Shown here in pieces: positions 40,348 through 50,938 of a DNA stretch of 64,000 nt. The stretch comes from Thermoproteota archaeon (GTDB lineage Archaea > Thermoproteota > Thermoprotei_A > EX4484-217-1): the NCBI GenBank assembly GCA_029258915.1, contig JAPDJU010000012.1, forward strand, positions 1-64,000. The letters run 5' to 3'. The translations under genes and the position numbers were made by a program. The notes beneath the pieces were generated by a model. That model saw nothing but the letters and a program-made list of their open reading frames with translations, was not told the origin of the DNA and searched no databases. Each line of letters begins with the position of its first letter. The stretch's first letter is position 1.

Positions 40348-40485
40348 TTAAAATTCAGAAACAACTACTTTTGAGTTGCTTTCTGAAATATATCCGCAAA
40401 CTCTACATGTATAAATACCATTTACTAGCTGAAGAGGATTCCCGCACTTTGGGCAGACTCTATAGTATACATTGTGGTTTGACAT
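40348..40485 (-). CDS. 45-aa zinc-ribbon microprotein (absent from ORF track)
   Basis: MSNHNVYYRVCPKCGNPLQLVNGIYTCRVCGYISESNSKVVVSEF. Confidence 0.75.
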   Translation of the reverse strand: MSNHNVYYRVCPKCGNPLQLVNGIYTCRVCGYISESNSKVVVSEF

Positions 40486-40576
40486 TCAAGTACCCATAGT
40501 AATATATTTTACTCTGAGTAATATATTTGTTTTGGGCTATCATTAAACTAATAAAATATAAGAGCTAAGGTTGTTT

Positions 40577-41131
40577 TTATCTTCTCCTCCTTATTCCTTC
40601 AGAATAACCTAATTCTAATGCTTTAATGTTTATCTTCACCCATTGCTCTTTAATGTTCCCTTTAATAGATCTTTTCAGAGATTCAAGGTCGATTATGTTT
40701 GTTAATGCTAGCAAGTAACCTAGCATTACAACATTAGCTACCCTTGATGTTCCTAACTTCTGCTCGGCTATTATAGTAAATGGAATTTTATGTATTTTTA
40801 TTTTCGGGGAAATACCTGTTAAAATTACGTTAAAAGATGAGTCTACGAGAACTATTGTGTTCTCTTTTATGTTTTTAACATACTTTGAAATGTACTCTGG
40901 ATGCATAAATACTGCTATATCCGGTTTTTTAGCCATGAAGTAGTCTGCTTCTTCTTCATTATCTGTAATAACTATTTCTGTTCTAGACTCTGTTCCTCGT
41001 GTTTCTGCGCTATAGAATGCCATGTTTATTACATGGTATTTTGTATTTTTTGCTATGGCATCTGAGAGCAAATGTCCTGCTAAAAGTATTCCTTGACCGC
41101 CTTTACCTATTATTACTATTTCTTTTCTCAT
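40577..41131 (-). CDS. korC: 2-oxoacid:ferredoxin oxidoreductase gamma subunit
   Basis: IVIIGKGGQGILLAGHLLSDAIA. Confidence 0.9.
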   Translation of the reverse strand: MRKEIVIIGKGGQGILLAGHLLSDAIAKNTKYHVINMAFYSAETRGTESRTEIVITDNEEEADYFMAKKPDIAVFMHPEYISKYVKNIKENTIVLVDSSFNVILTGISPKIKIHKIPFTIIAEQKLGTSRVANVVMLGYLLALTNIIDLESLKRSIKGNIKEQWVKINIKALELGYSEGIRRRR

Positions 41132-41138
41132 AATATTT

Positions 41139-41966
41139 TCACCCTTCTTTAACCTTAAAGAATCTATTGTATAGCTCTATGTATCCTGGCTTCTCCATAT
41201 CAAGAAATACTCCGCAGTCAATAACTTTAAACCAATCATATTCTGCTTCTAATGGTGAAATATTCTTTCTAATTCTAACTATTTTCCTAAGGTATTTTAG
41301 AAGTTCTACAGGGTCTCTGTATCCTATATGTCTTCCAAATATTTCAGGACATGTGGAAATAACCTCTATAAATCTGAATCCTTTTTTAACTAGTGCTCTT
41401 TCTATTGATTTTTGAAGCATTAAAGGTAATGTTATAGGCCATCTGGCAATATATGTTGCACCTGCAACAGCAGCTATCTTGACAGAATCTAATGGTGGTT
41501 CAGGGTTTCCATAAGGCGTTGTTGTAGTATATACTCCTTGAGGTGTTGTTGGTGCTAACTGTCCTCCTGTAAGAGCATATATCATGTTGTTAACCATAAT
41601 GACAAGTAAATCAAAGTTTCTTCGTGCAGCATGTAGGAAGTGGTTTCCACCTATACCTACAAGATCTCCATCTCCAGTAAAGACAACAACTTTTAACTCG
41701 GGTTTTGCAAGTTTAACTCCAACAGCATATGCTAATGCTCTACCATGAGGAGTATGTGCAGCATCAAGTTTAACATAGCCTGCAGCTCTACCTGTACATC
41801 CTATACCTGATACGAAAACAATCTTTTTAGGATCTACTTTACCTCTTCTAGTAAGTGTTTTTACTGCTCTTAGGAAAGCAGATAATGCAATACCTATACC
41901 GCAGCCTGGACACCAAACATGTGGTAACCTCTCTACCCTAAGTAAATCATCTAACTCATGTATCAT
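41139..41966 (-). CDS. korB: 2-oxoacid:ferredoxin oxidoreductase beta subunit
   Basis: WCPGCGIGI, TGDGDLVGIGGNHFLHAARRN. Confidence 0.92.
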   Translation of the reverse strand: MIHELDDLLRVERLPHVWCPGCGIGIALSAFLRAVKTLTRRGKVDPKKIVFVSGIGCTGRAAGYVKLDAAHTPHGRALAYAVGVKLAKPELKVVVFTGDGDLVGIGGNHFLHAARRNFDLLVIMVNNMIYALTGGQLAPTTPQGVYTTTTPYGNPEPPLDSVKIAAVAGATYIARWPITLPLMLQKSIERALVKKGFRFIEVISTCPEIFGRHIGYRDPVELLKYLRKIVRIRKNISPLEAEYDWFKVIDCGVFLDMEKPGYIELYNRFFKVKEG

Positions 41967-43090
41967 AACAGTTCACCTATAGCAGAATATACGTCATCAA
42001 TTACTGGAGGGTCAGGTGTAATTATCGGCAGTAAATGAACTTCCCTATTTCTTAGAATACTTAAAACTTCACGGTATAGTTGCCCATAATTCATTTCGAC
42101 AACAACAATTTTCTTAGCGCTCCTAGCAGCTTCTTTAACCTTAATATCATCTAATGGCCAAAGTGTTATAGGCCTAAATAAACCTGCTTTAACCCCTTTC
42201 TTTCTAAGTTCTCTAACAATAGCATGCACTACCCTAGACACGGAGCCAAAAGCTATAAATAAAAAATCAGCATCCGATGTCATGTATGTTTCTGACATAA
42301 CTATTCTATGCTTATTTTTAACTATCTTCATTGTTAAACGTTTAATAAGTTCAGCATAGGTTTCTCTCGAAGGATCATAGTAACCTCTTTCATCGTGAGA
42401 TAGAGATTCAGCTAAAACAGCATATCCTTCACCATAACATGCCATCGGCGGGACAAGGTCTTCAGGGTCAGGTTTAAAGGGTTTATATTGTTCAGGAGGA
42501 ACTTTAGGTTTCTTTCTTGTAATCAGCTTTACTTCTTTAGGTGATTTCCAAGTATATTTTTCAGCCATATGTGATAAAACAGCATCTATAAGAACTATAA
42601 CTGGTACTCTAAAACTCTCAGCAAGATTAAACGCCTCTATAGTTAAATCAAAACACTCTTGAACATTATTCGGAGCTAAAACAATTAATTCGTAATGTCC
42701 GTGAGAAGACCATTTAGACTGAATAACATCACCCTGACCTGTTCCAGTAGCAACTCCAGTGCTTGGCCCTGCTCTCATACTGTAAACTACTACTATTGGT
42801 GCTTCAACCATCACAGCATAGCCTATGCTTTCAGCCATTAAACTATATCCAGGGCCGCTGGTTGCAGTCATGGCTTTAACCCCCGTCCATGAAGCCCCTA
42901 TGATAGCGTTTATTGCTGCTATTTCATCTTCGGCTTGATATATTATTCCTCCATGTTTAGGTAGCTCATGTGATAGGTATTCGAATATTTCATTTACTGG
43001 AGTTATGGGGTATCCTGCAAAGAATTTTAACCCAGCAACAATAGCTCCTTCAGAAACGGCTATATTTCCCGGTTGAAACTTAACCTTCAA
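41963..43090 (-). CDS. korA: 2-oxoacid:ferredoxin oxidoreductase alpha subunit
   Basis: GNIAVSEGAIVAGLKFFAGYPITPVNEI, TATSGPGYSLMAE. Confidence 0.92.
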   Translation of the reverse strand: MKVKFQPGNIAVSEGAIVAGLKFFAGYPITPVNEIFEYLSHELPKHGGIIYQAEDEIAAINAIIGASWTGVKAMTATSGPGYSLMAESIGYAVMVEAPIVVVYSMRAGPSTGVATGTGQGDVIQSKWSSHGHYELIVLAPNNVQECFDLTIEAFNLAESFRVPVIVLIDAVLSHMAEKYTWKSPKEVKLITRKKPKVPPEQYKPFKPDPEDLVPPMACYGEGYAVLAESLSHDERGYYDPSRETYAELIKRLTMKIVKNKHRIVMSETYMTSDADFLFIAFGSVSRVVHAIVRELRKKGVKAGLFRPITLWPLDDIKVKEAARSAKKIVVVEMNYGQLYREVLSILRNREVHLLPIITPDPPVIDDVYSAIGELL

Positions 43091-43343
43091 TCTGAAGAAC
43101 CACCTCAGAATGTGGTTTTGGAGAATATTTTACTACGATAGCGAATTCAGGGCACATGTACTCACACATTTTGCATCCAACACAAAGCTCTGGATGTGAA
43201 GGTGAAACAATCCAATAACCTTTCCTATTCATTTTACTTCTTGACTTCTCAAAAACATTTGTCGGACATATGTAAACGCATATTCCGCAGTCTTTACATC
43301 TTTCACCTATAACCAATACTTTATAATGTCTCTTAATGGGCAT
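43080..43343 (-). CDS. korD: 2-oxoacid:ferredoxin oxidoreductase delta (ferredoxin) subunit
   Basis: [12 protein letters not shown]...[16 protein letters not shown]. Confidence 0.9.
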   Translation of the reverse strand: MPIKRHYKVLVIGERCKDCGICVYICPTNVFEKSRSKMNRKGYWIVSPSHPELCVGCKMCEYMCPEFAIVVKYSPKPHSEVVLQIEG

Positions 43344-44217
43344 TTTTTAACACCTTTGAAACTAGTTTAGGTATTTCATAAGGTGTTTTTGCAATAGCTA
43401 CTCCTGCATTTTTAAACGCTCTAATTTTGCTTTCATAACTCCCCATACCCATTGTTATGATAGCTCCTGCATGCCCCATTCTTTTACCTGGCGGGGCATA
43501 TTTGCCGGCAATATAAGTTACTATGGGTTTGCTTATTTTACCTCTAGCATATGCTTTAGCTAGCTCTTCTTCCATAACTCCTCCGATTTCACCTATAACA
43601 ACTATGGCCTTAGTTTCTTCGTCTTCTTCAAATAATTCAGCAGCTTCAAGCAGTGTAAGGCCTGTTATAGGGTCTCCACCTATACCTATGGCTGTTGTTT
43701 GCCCAAAACCTACTTTAGCAAGTGAATAAGCTACTTCATATGTTAATGTGCCGCTTCTAGAAATTATACCTATACTTCCTTTACTAAAAGCACTTGCAGG
43801 CATTATGCCGATTTTACATATGCTTGGGGAAATTATTCCAGGAGTGTTAGGTCCAATAATTATTACACTATGTTTTTTAGCATAGTGGACAAGCTTTACT
43901 TCATCGTGTAAAGGTATATGCTCTGTAATTACAACTATTAACTTTATTCCGTTATCTATAGCTTCATATATTGCATCTAATGTAAAAGGTGCTGGAACAA
44001 ATACTATTGAAGAATTAATTTCCGGGTGCTTCTTTAGAGCATTTTCAACACTATCATACACGGGAACTCCATGAACATTTAAACCGCCCTTTCCCGGTGT
44101 AACTCCAGCAACGATTTTCGTACCATATTCTATCATTAACTTTGTATGAAACGATCCCTCTCTTCCTGTTATTCCCTGAACAAGCACATACCTTTTTTCA
44201 TCAGCTAATACTACCAT
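43333..44217 (-). CDS. sucD: Succinyl-CoA synthetase alpha subunit
   Basis: [43 protein letters not shown]. Confidence 0.93.
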   Translation of the reverse strand: MVVLADEKRYVLVQGITGREGSFHTKLMIEYGTKIVAGVTPGKGGLNVHGVPVYDSVENALKKHPEINSSIVFVPAPFTLDAIYEAIDNGIKLIVVITEHIPLHDEVKLVHYAKKHSVIIIGPNTPGIISPSICKIGIMPASAFSKGSIGIISRSGTLTYEVAYSLAKVGFGQTTAIGIGGDPITGLTLLEAAELFEEDEETKAIVVIGEIGGVMEEELAKAYARGKISKPIVTYIAGKYAPPGKRMGHAGAIITMGMGSYESKIRAFKNAGVAIAKTPYEIPKLVSKVLKNAH

Positions 44218-44219
44218 GA

Positions 44220-45374
44220 CTAAATCACCATTAATGATCTTAGTTTTTCTAATGCACCCTCAATATCCTCGTAAGCCTCTACATTGTTTTGTTTAAGAAT
44301 TAAACGTGCCTCCTTATCTCTAGTTCCTTTAATTCTAACAACTAATAGTTTTACGAGCTTAGCTTGTTTTAAAGCCTCGACTATACCTAAAGCTACTTCA
44401 TCGCACCTAGTGATACCTCCAAAAATATTTATGAAAACAGCTTTTACCTTAGGATTTTCTAAAAGTATGTTAACAGCTTCTTTAACCCTTGCTTTTGAAG
44501 CACCTCCACCTATATCTAAAAAACATGCTGGTCTCATACCATGTAATCCTATTAGATCCATTGTTGCCATAGTTAACCCTGCTCCATTACCTATAACCCC
44601 TACATTGCCGTCTAATTCTACATAGCTTAACCCTAATGTTTTAGCCTTTTCTTCTTTAGCTGTTTTTCCTCTAAACATTTCCCTTGAAATGTATTTTAAT
44701 AATTTATCCTTCTGCCTAAAAAGCGAGTTTTCATCAATAATTATCCTAACATCTAAGGCATAAAGTCCCTTATCAGTTAAAGCTAATGGATTAACTTCTA
44801 CAAGTTCGGCATCAAATTCTCTAAACATGTTGAACATAGCTCTTGCTATGAAGGTAAATGACCTTACATTGTTCTTAGGGATTCCAAGCTTGTACGCTAT
44901 ATTTCTAACTACATAGTCTTTAAGACCTATGTAAGGATCTATAGGCACCTTATGAAGTAAGTAAGGTTTTTCCTTAATTGTTTCTTCAATATCTACCCCT
45001 CCTTCGGTAGAAGCCAAGAATACAATGTTTCTTAAAGAATAATCTATGGTGAATGCTACATAGTATTCTTTTATAACCTTTAAGAATTTTTCTATGAGAA
45101 CCGTACGTACAGGTATTCCTTTAATAGTGCATTTTAAAAGTTTAGAAGTAATCAATTTAAGTTCTTTAAAATTATTTACTTTTAATATTCCTCCAGCTTT
45201 CCCTCTACCAGAAACTGGGACCTGAGCTTTTACAATTAAGGGGAAGCCTAAACTATCTGCTTTTTCTCTATTTAGCTTGTCTATTGATGAAATAGTAAAT
45301 CCTGCGGGGATAGGTATATTATAATCCTTGAAAATATTCTTGGCCTCGTACTCAAGGATTTCCACGTATAACAC
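44220..45374 (-). CDS. sucC: Succinyl-CoA synthetase beta subunit
   Basis: [45 protein letters not shown]. Confidence 0.93.
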   Translation of the reverse strand: MLYVEILEYEAKNIFKDYNIPIPAGFTISSIDKLNREKADSLGFPLIVKAQVPVSGRGKAGGILKVNNFKELKLITSKLLKCTIKGIPVRTVLIEKFLKVIKEYYVAFTIDYSLRNIVFLASTEGGVDIEETIKEKPYLLHKVPIDPYIGLKDYVVRNIAYKLGIPKNNVRSFTFIARAMFNMFREFDAELVEVNPLALTDKGLYALDVRIIIDENSLFRQKDKLLKYISREMFRGKTAKEEKAKTLGLSYVELDGNVGVIGNGAGLTMATMDLIGLHGMRPACFLDIGGGASKARVKEAVNILLENPKVKAVFINIFGGITRCDEVALGIVEALKQAKLVKLLVVRIKGTRDKEARLILKQNNVEAYEDIEGALEKLRSLMVI

Positions 45375-45544
45375 CTATATTGCAAAATTTCTAGTTAACA
45401 ACGCTATTATATAAGTGTTAACTATAATGAAATACTTTCACTCGACTCTCTCATAAACTGTTATCAAATATCCCTTAAAATAATACTTGAAGCATTTTAA
45501 GACTGAGAGAAACTATTAATTAAGATCTCTGAAACAAACAGCTC

Positions 45545-45630
45545 TAAGTACTTTGTATTAGAGAAAAAGCTTAGAAATGCGGGGCGGGGTCTCGGGCTAG
45601 CTCCTGCCCTTAGTTCCCCTTTTATCTTTT
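45545..45630 (+). ncRNA. Candidate structured small RNA (GC-rich hairpin plus T-rich tail)
   Basis: GGGG 45586-45589 pairs CCCC 45616-45619; GGGC 45594-45597 pairs GCCC 45606-45609; TTTTATCTTTTTT follows. Strand and boundaries uncertain. Confidence 0.35.
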
Positions 45631-45631
45631 T

Positions 45632-46126
45632 TCACCTATGTTCTCCAATAACGTATAAGAATAATGTATGACCCACTATACCGTCATGTATTCTAATTGT
45701 TCTTTTAGGTTTCCACCCGGGTATTTGAAATTCATGGGATACTATTCTTGTTCCAGGTCTTAGTTCCTTCTCTAGCTTAGGTCTTAACATTTCATTAACA
45801 CTTGTTAAGAGAAAGAGCGTTACTACAGTTGCATCTTTAATATTTACGTTAAACATATCGTCCTTTATTATTTCAGCACGATTATTAAGGCGTAATTCAT
45901 CTATTTTCCTTCTAGCTTGAACAACAAGGTCGTCTCTTATTTCAACCCCTATAGCTTTTTTAACTTTAAATTCTTTAGCTGCTGTTATTACTATTCTTCC
46001 ATCTCCACAGCCTAAATCGTAAACTACATCCTCTGGACCTGCATTGGCAAGTTCAAGCATTGCCTTAACTACAGGTTCAGGGGTCGGCACGTAGGGCACT
46101 AGGTATCCTCTATAGTAGGTGGTCAA
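45632..46126 (-). CDS. aKMT4-like SAM-dependent protein-lysine methyltransferase
   Basis: YVPTPEPVVKAMLELA, VVYDLGCGDGRIVITAAKEF, FLLTSVNEMLRPKLEKELRPGTRIVSHEF resemble crenarchaeal aKMT4. Confidence 0.8.
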   Translation of the reverse strand: MTTYYRGYLVPYVPTPEPVVKAMLELANAGPEDVVYDLGCGDGRIVITAAKEFKVKKAIGVEIRDDLVVQARRKIDELRLNNRAEIIKDDMFNVNIKDATVVTLFLLTSVNEMLRPKLEKELRPGTRIVSHEFQIPGWKPKRTIRIHDGIVGHTLFLYVIGEHR

Positions 46127-46225
46127 AGCGTGTTCCCCAGAGTCTCACTCACTGTATTCCATTAATTACTACTATGAATTTAAGTTTTAATTTTCTATAC
46201 CTCCAACTTAATATATTACACCTAG

Positions 46226-46648
46226 TTAAAGACGTATGTTAAGGACTATCATAGTATTGGTGCTAGCAACACCATCAATATTTCTTATAGAATTTATTAT
46301 GCTGTCTAGCGCTAAAACATTGTCTGCTCTAATTACAGCTAATATATCATGCTCTCCAGTTATCTCGTAAACATGATCTACTCCCTGCAGGTTAGCTATT
46401 TCCTTAGATATTTTAAAAACAGGTACTTGAGGTAAAGTTTTCACCAAAACTACTGCTTTAATTTCATTTTGTAAGGAATACTCTATGGTGAACCTTTTAA
46501 TTACTCCTTGCCTTAGGAGCTTGCTGATTCTTTTTCTTATAGCTGCTTCGCTTAATCCAAGCTTCTTAGCTATGGTCATGTAGGGTGTTCTTGCATTCCT
46601 CTTAAGTATTTCAATTATTTCCCTATCTATATCATCTATGAAGCTCAT
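46226..46648 (-). CDS. Lrp/AsnC-family transcriptional regulator
   Basis: N-terminal HTH (IDREIIEILKRNARTPYMTIAKKLGLSEAAIRKRI) plus RAM domain. Confidence 0.92.
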   Translation of the reverse strand: MSFIDDIDREIIEILKRNARTPYMTIAKKLGLSEAAIRKRISKLLRQGVIKRFTIEYSLQNEIKAVVLVKTLPQVPVFKISKEIANLQGVDHVYEITGEHDILAVIRADNVLALDSIINSIRNIDGVASTNTMIVLNIRL

Positions 46649-46661
46649 GGTTCCCAGTACC

Positions 46662-47312
46662 TTATGTTGTAATTAATGGAGTTACTAATAAGTAGGTTAG
46701 TATTGAAGCTAAAGGTACACCTAAATTATCATCTACGAATTGCTGTTTCTCTGCTAAAGTAGCTATGATAGCCATGAGTAATCCTAAAGAACCTAAGAAT
46801 ACGTATCCTATAATCGACGTTGTTATTAGCATAGCTAAACTACCTACCCGGTGCTTGCATCTCTCCCTACATACCCTCATCCTAACAAGACCCGTTACCG
46901 CATCGCCAACTGCCATGAATAACATTACTGTTACAGCAAGTTCCCTCATATACCACATAGTTAAGGCTATTACAGAATAGCTTGCTGTAAAATATACTTC
47001 CCCTAAATTCCCCCTAATTTGAAACCATGACATTTCATTTTTCCTTAGGTGATGCAATACTAAAAGTAATGTTATAAGAACGCCATATGTGAAAAACGCG
47101 TATGGCTCTTTAAATATGTACAAATACATGAAAACAGCAGGAACCGATGATAGGTGTATTATTTTTCTGTTAAACCATGGGTTTTTGATTCTTTTAGTTA
47201 AGAATATTGTAAGGCCGATAAGTATGGCTGCTGGAATGGCTATAACCATGTCAGTAAGATAGTCGTTAATATTAAACTCAGGTAGTACAAAAATAGCACT
47301 GTTCTTGCCCAT
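46662..47312 (-). CDS. Dolichol kinase/polyprenol kinase-like membrane protein
   Basis: RKIIHLSSVPAVFMYLY, AVGDAVTGLVRMRV. Confidence 0.72.
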   Translation of the reverse strand: MGKNSAIFVLPEFNINDYLTDMVIAIPAAILIGLTIFLTKRIKNPWFNRKIIHLSSVPAVFMYLYIFKEPYAFFTYGVLITLLLVLHHLRKNEMSWFQIRGNLGEVYFTASYSVIALTMWYMRELAVTVMLFMAVGDAVTGLVRMRVCRERCKHRVGSLAMLITTSIIGYVFLGSLGLLMAIIATLAEKQQFVDDNLGVPLASILTYLLVTPLITT

Positions 47313-47519
47313 TGATTAGAACCTCAGTGTAATAGTTTTTCGTCTAGAAAGCTATAAAAGTATTTCTTGAGATGTATTAAAATTTCTCATAAGAAACTTT
47401 AAATCTTAAATTAGTATCAGAGGTCACTTAGGTAAGCAGTAGTATTAATGTTATAGGATTAAAGAGAGTAACTTTTTTCTACCTCTATAAGGTCTAATAT
47501 TGTTTAGATTGTTTCATAT

Positions 47520-48548
47520 GTGGTTGAAATGCTACGTGTAGCCCACAGCTCCGTTGAATTAATAGGTAATACTCCAATAGTTAGATTATCAAAAATAGAC
47601 AAAGATTATCCCTTTGAAATATGGGGTAAATGCGAGTTCCTAAATCCGACAGGTAGCGTCAAGGATAGAATGGCGCTATATATGATTAAGGAAGCTGAGA
47701 AGCAAGGGAGACTAAAACCTGGAATGACTATAGCAATACCAACTACTGGAAATACGGGGATATCTTTTGCAGCTTGGGGGGCTTATTTTGAATACAAAGT
47801 GTTGATAGTAATGCCTGAAGAAATGAGCTATGAGAGAAAACTTTTAGACTTGCTTTTTGGAGCGGAACTTATACACACGCCTGGCGGAGAAAGCGACGCT
47901 ATGGGAGCTCTAAACTATGCTAAAGAACTTGAAAGAAAGCATCCTGACAAATATGTGGCATTAGATCAGTGGAGTGATGAAGCTAACGTTAAGGCGCACT
48001 ATGAGACAACAGGTAAAGAAATTCTCGAACAATTAGGCAAGGATAAAATAAAGGCCTTCGTTGCTGGTGTTGGTTCTGGAGGAACTCTTGCTGGTATTGC
48101 TAAGAGGCTTAAAGAGGCTAATCCAAACATTATTGTTGTAGGTATGGAACCTGCAGAATGCCCTATAGCTGAGGGATGGTTTAAGACAGGTAAATGGGGT
48201 AAATGGGGAAGACATGAAATTGAAGGTATTGGCGACGGATTTGTCCCTGACATAATAGCTAGATACAGAAAGTATTTTGATGATTGGGTTGTTGTAAGTA
48301 GTGACGAAGCAATAGAAATGGCTAGACTTATAGCTAGAAAGGAAGGATTGCCGCTAGGCATATCATCTGGAGCAAATGTTGCTGCAGCTATTAAGGTTGG
48401 TGAAAAGTATAAGCTTAAAGAGGAAGATGCTGTAGTAACGATACTTCCAGATTACGCTGCAAGATACTTTAGCACAAGACTATTTCTGAAAAGAAGATGG
48501 ACTACTGAAGAACATAGAAGAATGCTTGAACTAGCTAGGGTAGATTGA
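47520..48548 (+). CDS. Cysteine synthase-family PLP enzyme
   Basis: NPTGSVKDRMA, TTGNTGISFAAWG, GVGSGGTLAGIAKRL; ATG at 47529 is an alternative start. Confidence 0.9.
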   Translation: MVEMLRVAHSSVELIGNTPIVRLSKIDKDYPFEIWGKCEFLNPTGSVKDRMALYMIKEAEKQGRLKPGMTIAIPTTGNTGISFAAWGAYFEYKVLIVMPEEMSYERKLLDLLFGAELIHTPGGESDAMGALNYAKELERKHPDKYVALDQWSDEANVKAHYETTGKEILEQLGKDKIKAFVAGVGSGGTLAGIAKRLKEANPNIIVVGMEPAECPIAEGWFKTGKWGKWGRHEIEGIGDGFVPDIIARYRKYFDDWVVVSSDEAIEMARLIARKEGLPLGISSGANVAAAIKVGEKYKLKEEDAVVTILPDYAARYFSTRLFLKRRWTTEEHRRMLELARVD

Positions 48549-48553
48549 AAAAA

Positions 48554-50932
48554 TTAGAGTTTAATTAACCCTTTTCTCTTAAGCTCCAAATATACTTTTT
48601 CCGGCGTCATTGGTAAACTCTTTATTCTTACACCTACGGCGTTCGCTATAGCGTTTGCTATTGCTGGTGCAATACCGTTTATTGATGGTTCACCCAAGCC
48701 CTTTGCCCCAAATGGTCCTCTAATATATCCTGCTTCTACAAATATCGGTATTATCTCTTTAGGTATATCTAGGATTGTTGGTATGTAGTATGCATAGAGG
48801 TTTGGGTTCCAGACCTTACCTTCTGGGCTGTGAACTATTTCCTCCATTAGCGCGTAGCCTAGTCCCTGTATTGCTCCTCCTTCAGCATGTAGTTCCGCAC
48901 CTACTCTGTTAACTACTCTTCCAATATCGTATGCTGTTACCATTCTCTCAACATATGTTTTACCGGTTTCCATGTCTACAACTACTTCTGCTATTATTGC
49001 TCCGAAAGTATATGTGAAGTATGGTTCTCCATGACCTGTTTCATCATCCCATCTCGCCTTAGGCGCTCTATAGTAGCCGTATTCTTGTAATGAAATACCT
49101 TTCCAGAAACATTCTTCAATAAGGTCAATCCATCTTATCTTTCTGGCTGGATCACTTCTGCAGTAAACTTCTGGAGCCTTTATCTCAATGTCATCTGGAC
49201 TACATTTTAACATGTCAGCTGCTACTTCGTTAAGCTTCTTCCTTAACTTATAAGCAGCAACTAATGTCGCATTACCGCCCATTGCTGTTGTTCTTGAAGC
49301 AACTGTAGGACCAGCATCAGGTACTGAAGCTGTATCCGGCATTTCAACTCTAAAGTATTCTGGAGGTACCCCTAGAATTTCAGCAGCTAACATTATTAAA
49401 CCTTGAATTGCTCCTTGACCAAAATCTGTTAACCCTGTCCTAAACGTTACACTACCATCTCTATTGATTATTATTGAAACCGCGCTATAATCGGCTCCTT
49501 CAGCTCCAATACTATTACCATGCCATAATAAAGCAGCTCCAATACCTTTACGTATAGTTCCCGTTTGTTTAGCATACTCTGCTCTTTTACGATACCAGTT
49601 AGCTATTTTAGCAGCTTTAACTAATGCTCCCTCTAAACCTACACCATGGTCTAATAATTGTCCATGAACTGTTCGATCACCATTTCTTAGTATGTTTTTA
49701 AGTCTAAACTCTACAGGGTCTATGTCCAATTCTTCAGCTAAAAGATCCATTTGCTGTTCTATGGCAAAATGTATTTGCGGATTTCCGAATCCTCTGAATG
49801 CACCTGCGTAGATACCATTAGTATACACTGCTACAGTATCTACTTTAGCATTAGGTACCTTATATGGGCCTACAGAATGTACTGTTGCTCTCCATGCAAC
49901 AAATGGCCCTAATGAGGCATAGGCTCCTGTATCTAGGATTATTCTTGCTTCAACAGCTACTAGCTTGCCGTCTCTAGAAGCACCATGCTTATACCACATT
50001 ATTGCTGGATGTCTCTTACTATGGCCAATAATTGATTCTTCTCTAGTATGTACTGCGATTGCTGGTCTCCCTGTTAGGAGTGTTGCTAAAGCGGCTTTAG
50101 CACCTATTTCATTAGCAACATCTTCTTTACCTCCGAAGCCTCCGCCTAAAGGTGGCACTACTACTCTAACCTTATTAAACGGCATTCCTAGAACTTTTGA
50201 TATTGCTCTTCTGGCCTCGTAAGGGCATTGGGTTGAGGCAATAATTGTTATACCACCATCAGGCTCGGGTATTGCCAGTGCTGCTTCAGGCTCCATATAT
50301 GCGTGCTCTGCATATTGTGTTCTATATTCATTTTCTACAATCACTGATGCTTGGTCAAAGCCTTTCTTAACATCTCCTGTTCTTATCCTATACCTTGCAA
50401 CAATATCTGATTCTCTTTCGTCATGTATTAAAACATGTTTTTTCTCTTCAAGAGTTATAGGATCAACTATTTCCAGCGGATCAATAATTACAGGTAATGG
50501 TTCGTAATCTACGTAAACTTTTTCGCCAGCTTCTTCTGCAATATAGGGGTCTTCAGCCACAATAAGAGCTACTATATCTCCGATATATCTTACCTTACTG
50601 TAAGCTAATAATGGCTGGTCTGGAATAACATATCCTACATCATTTACTCCTGGAACATCCTTATGCGTAATAACTTTAAGTACTCCTGAAACTTTTTCTG
50701 CTTCAGAAACGTCTATCTTCCTTATTTTTGCATGAGCATATTTTGCCCTAACAGAGTAAACATACACTAAATTCCTGTAAAGGTTAGCGTAGTCTGCTGT
50801 AAACCTTGTTTTACCAAGTATTTTCTCTATAGCATCCCATCTTTGCATATGCTTTCCGACATAAGTGAACTTTTTAACTTTCTCAAACAATTCTTCAACT
50901 ATTTTAACATATTCCGCCGTAGGAAGAGCCAT
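48554..50932 (-). CDS. Molybdenum hydroxylase large subunit (CoxL/xanthine dehydrogenase-like)
   Basis: VVPPLGGGFGGKEDVANEIGAKAALA, GAFRGFGNPQ, RGPFGAKGLGEPS. Confidence 0.93.
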   Translation of the reverse strand: MALPTAEYVKIVEELFEKVKKFTYVGKHMQRWDAIEKILGKTRFTADYANLYRNLVYVYSVRAKYAHAKIRKIDVSEAEKVSGVLKVITHKDVPGVNDVGYVIPDQPLLAYSKVRYIGDIVALIVAEDPYIAEEAGEKVYVDYEPLPVIIDPLEIVDPITLEEKKHVLIHDERESDIVARYRIRTGDVKKGFDQASVIVENEYRTQYAEHAYMEPEAALAIPEPDGGITIIASTQCPYEARRAISKVLGMPFNKVRVVVPPLGGGFGGKEDVANEIGAKAALATLLTGRPAIAVHTREESIIGHSKRHPAIMWYKHGASRDGKLVAVEARIILDTGAYASLGPFVAWRATVHSVGPYKVPNAKVDTVAVYTNGIYAGAFRGFGNPQIHFAIEQQMDLLAEELDIDPVEFRLKNILRNGDRTVHGQLLDHGVGLEGALVKAAKIANWYRKRAEYAKQTGTIRKGIGAALLWHGNSIGAEGADYSAVSIIINRDGSVTFRTGLTDFGQGAIQGLIMLAAEILGVPPEYFRVEMPDTASVPDAGPTVASRTTAMGGNATLVAAYKLRKKLNEVAADMLKCSPDDIEIKAPEVYCRSDPARKIRWIDLIEECFWKGISLQEYGYYRAPKARWDDETGHGEPYFTYTFGAIIAEVVVDMETGKTYVERMVTAYDIGRVVNRVGAELHAEGGAIQGLGYALMEEIVHSPEGKVWNPNLYAYYIPTILDIPKEIIPIFVEAGYIRGPFGAKGLGEPSINGIAPAIANAIANAVGVRIKSLPMTPEKVYLELKRKGLIKL

Positions 50933-50938
50933 AACTTA

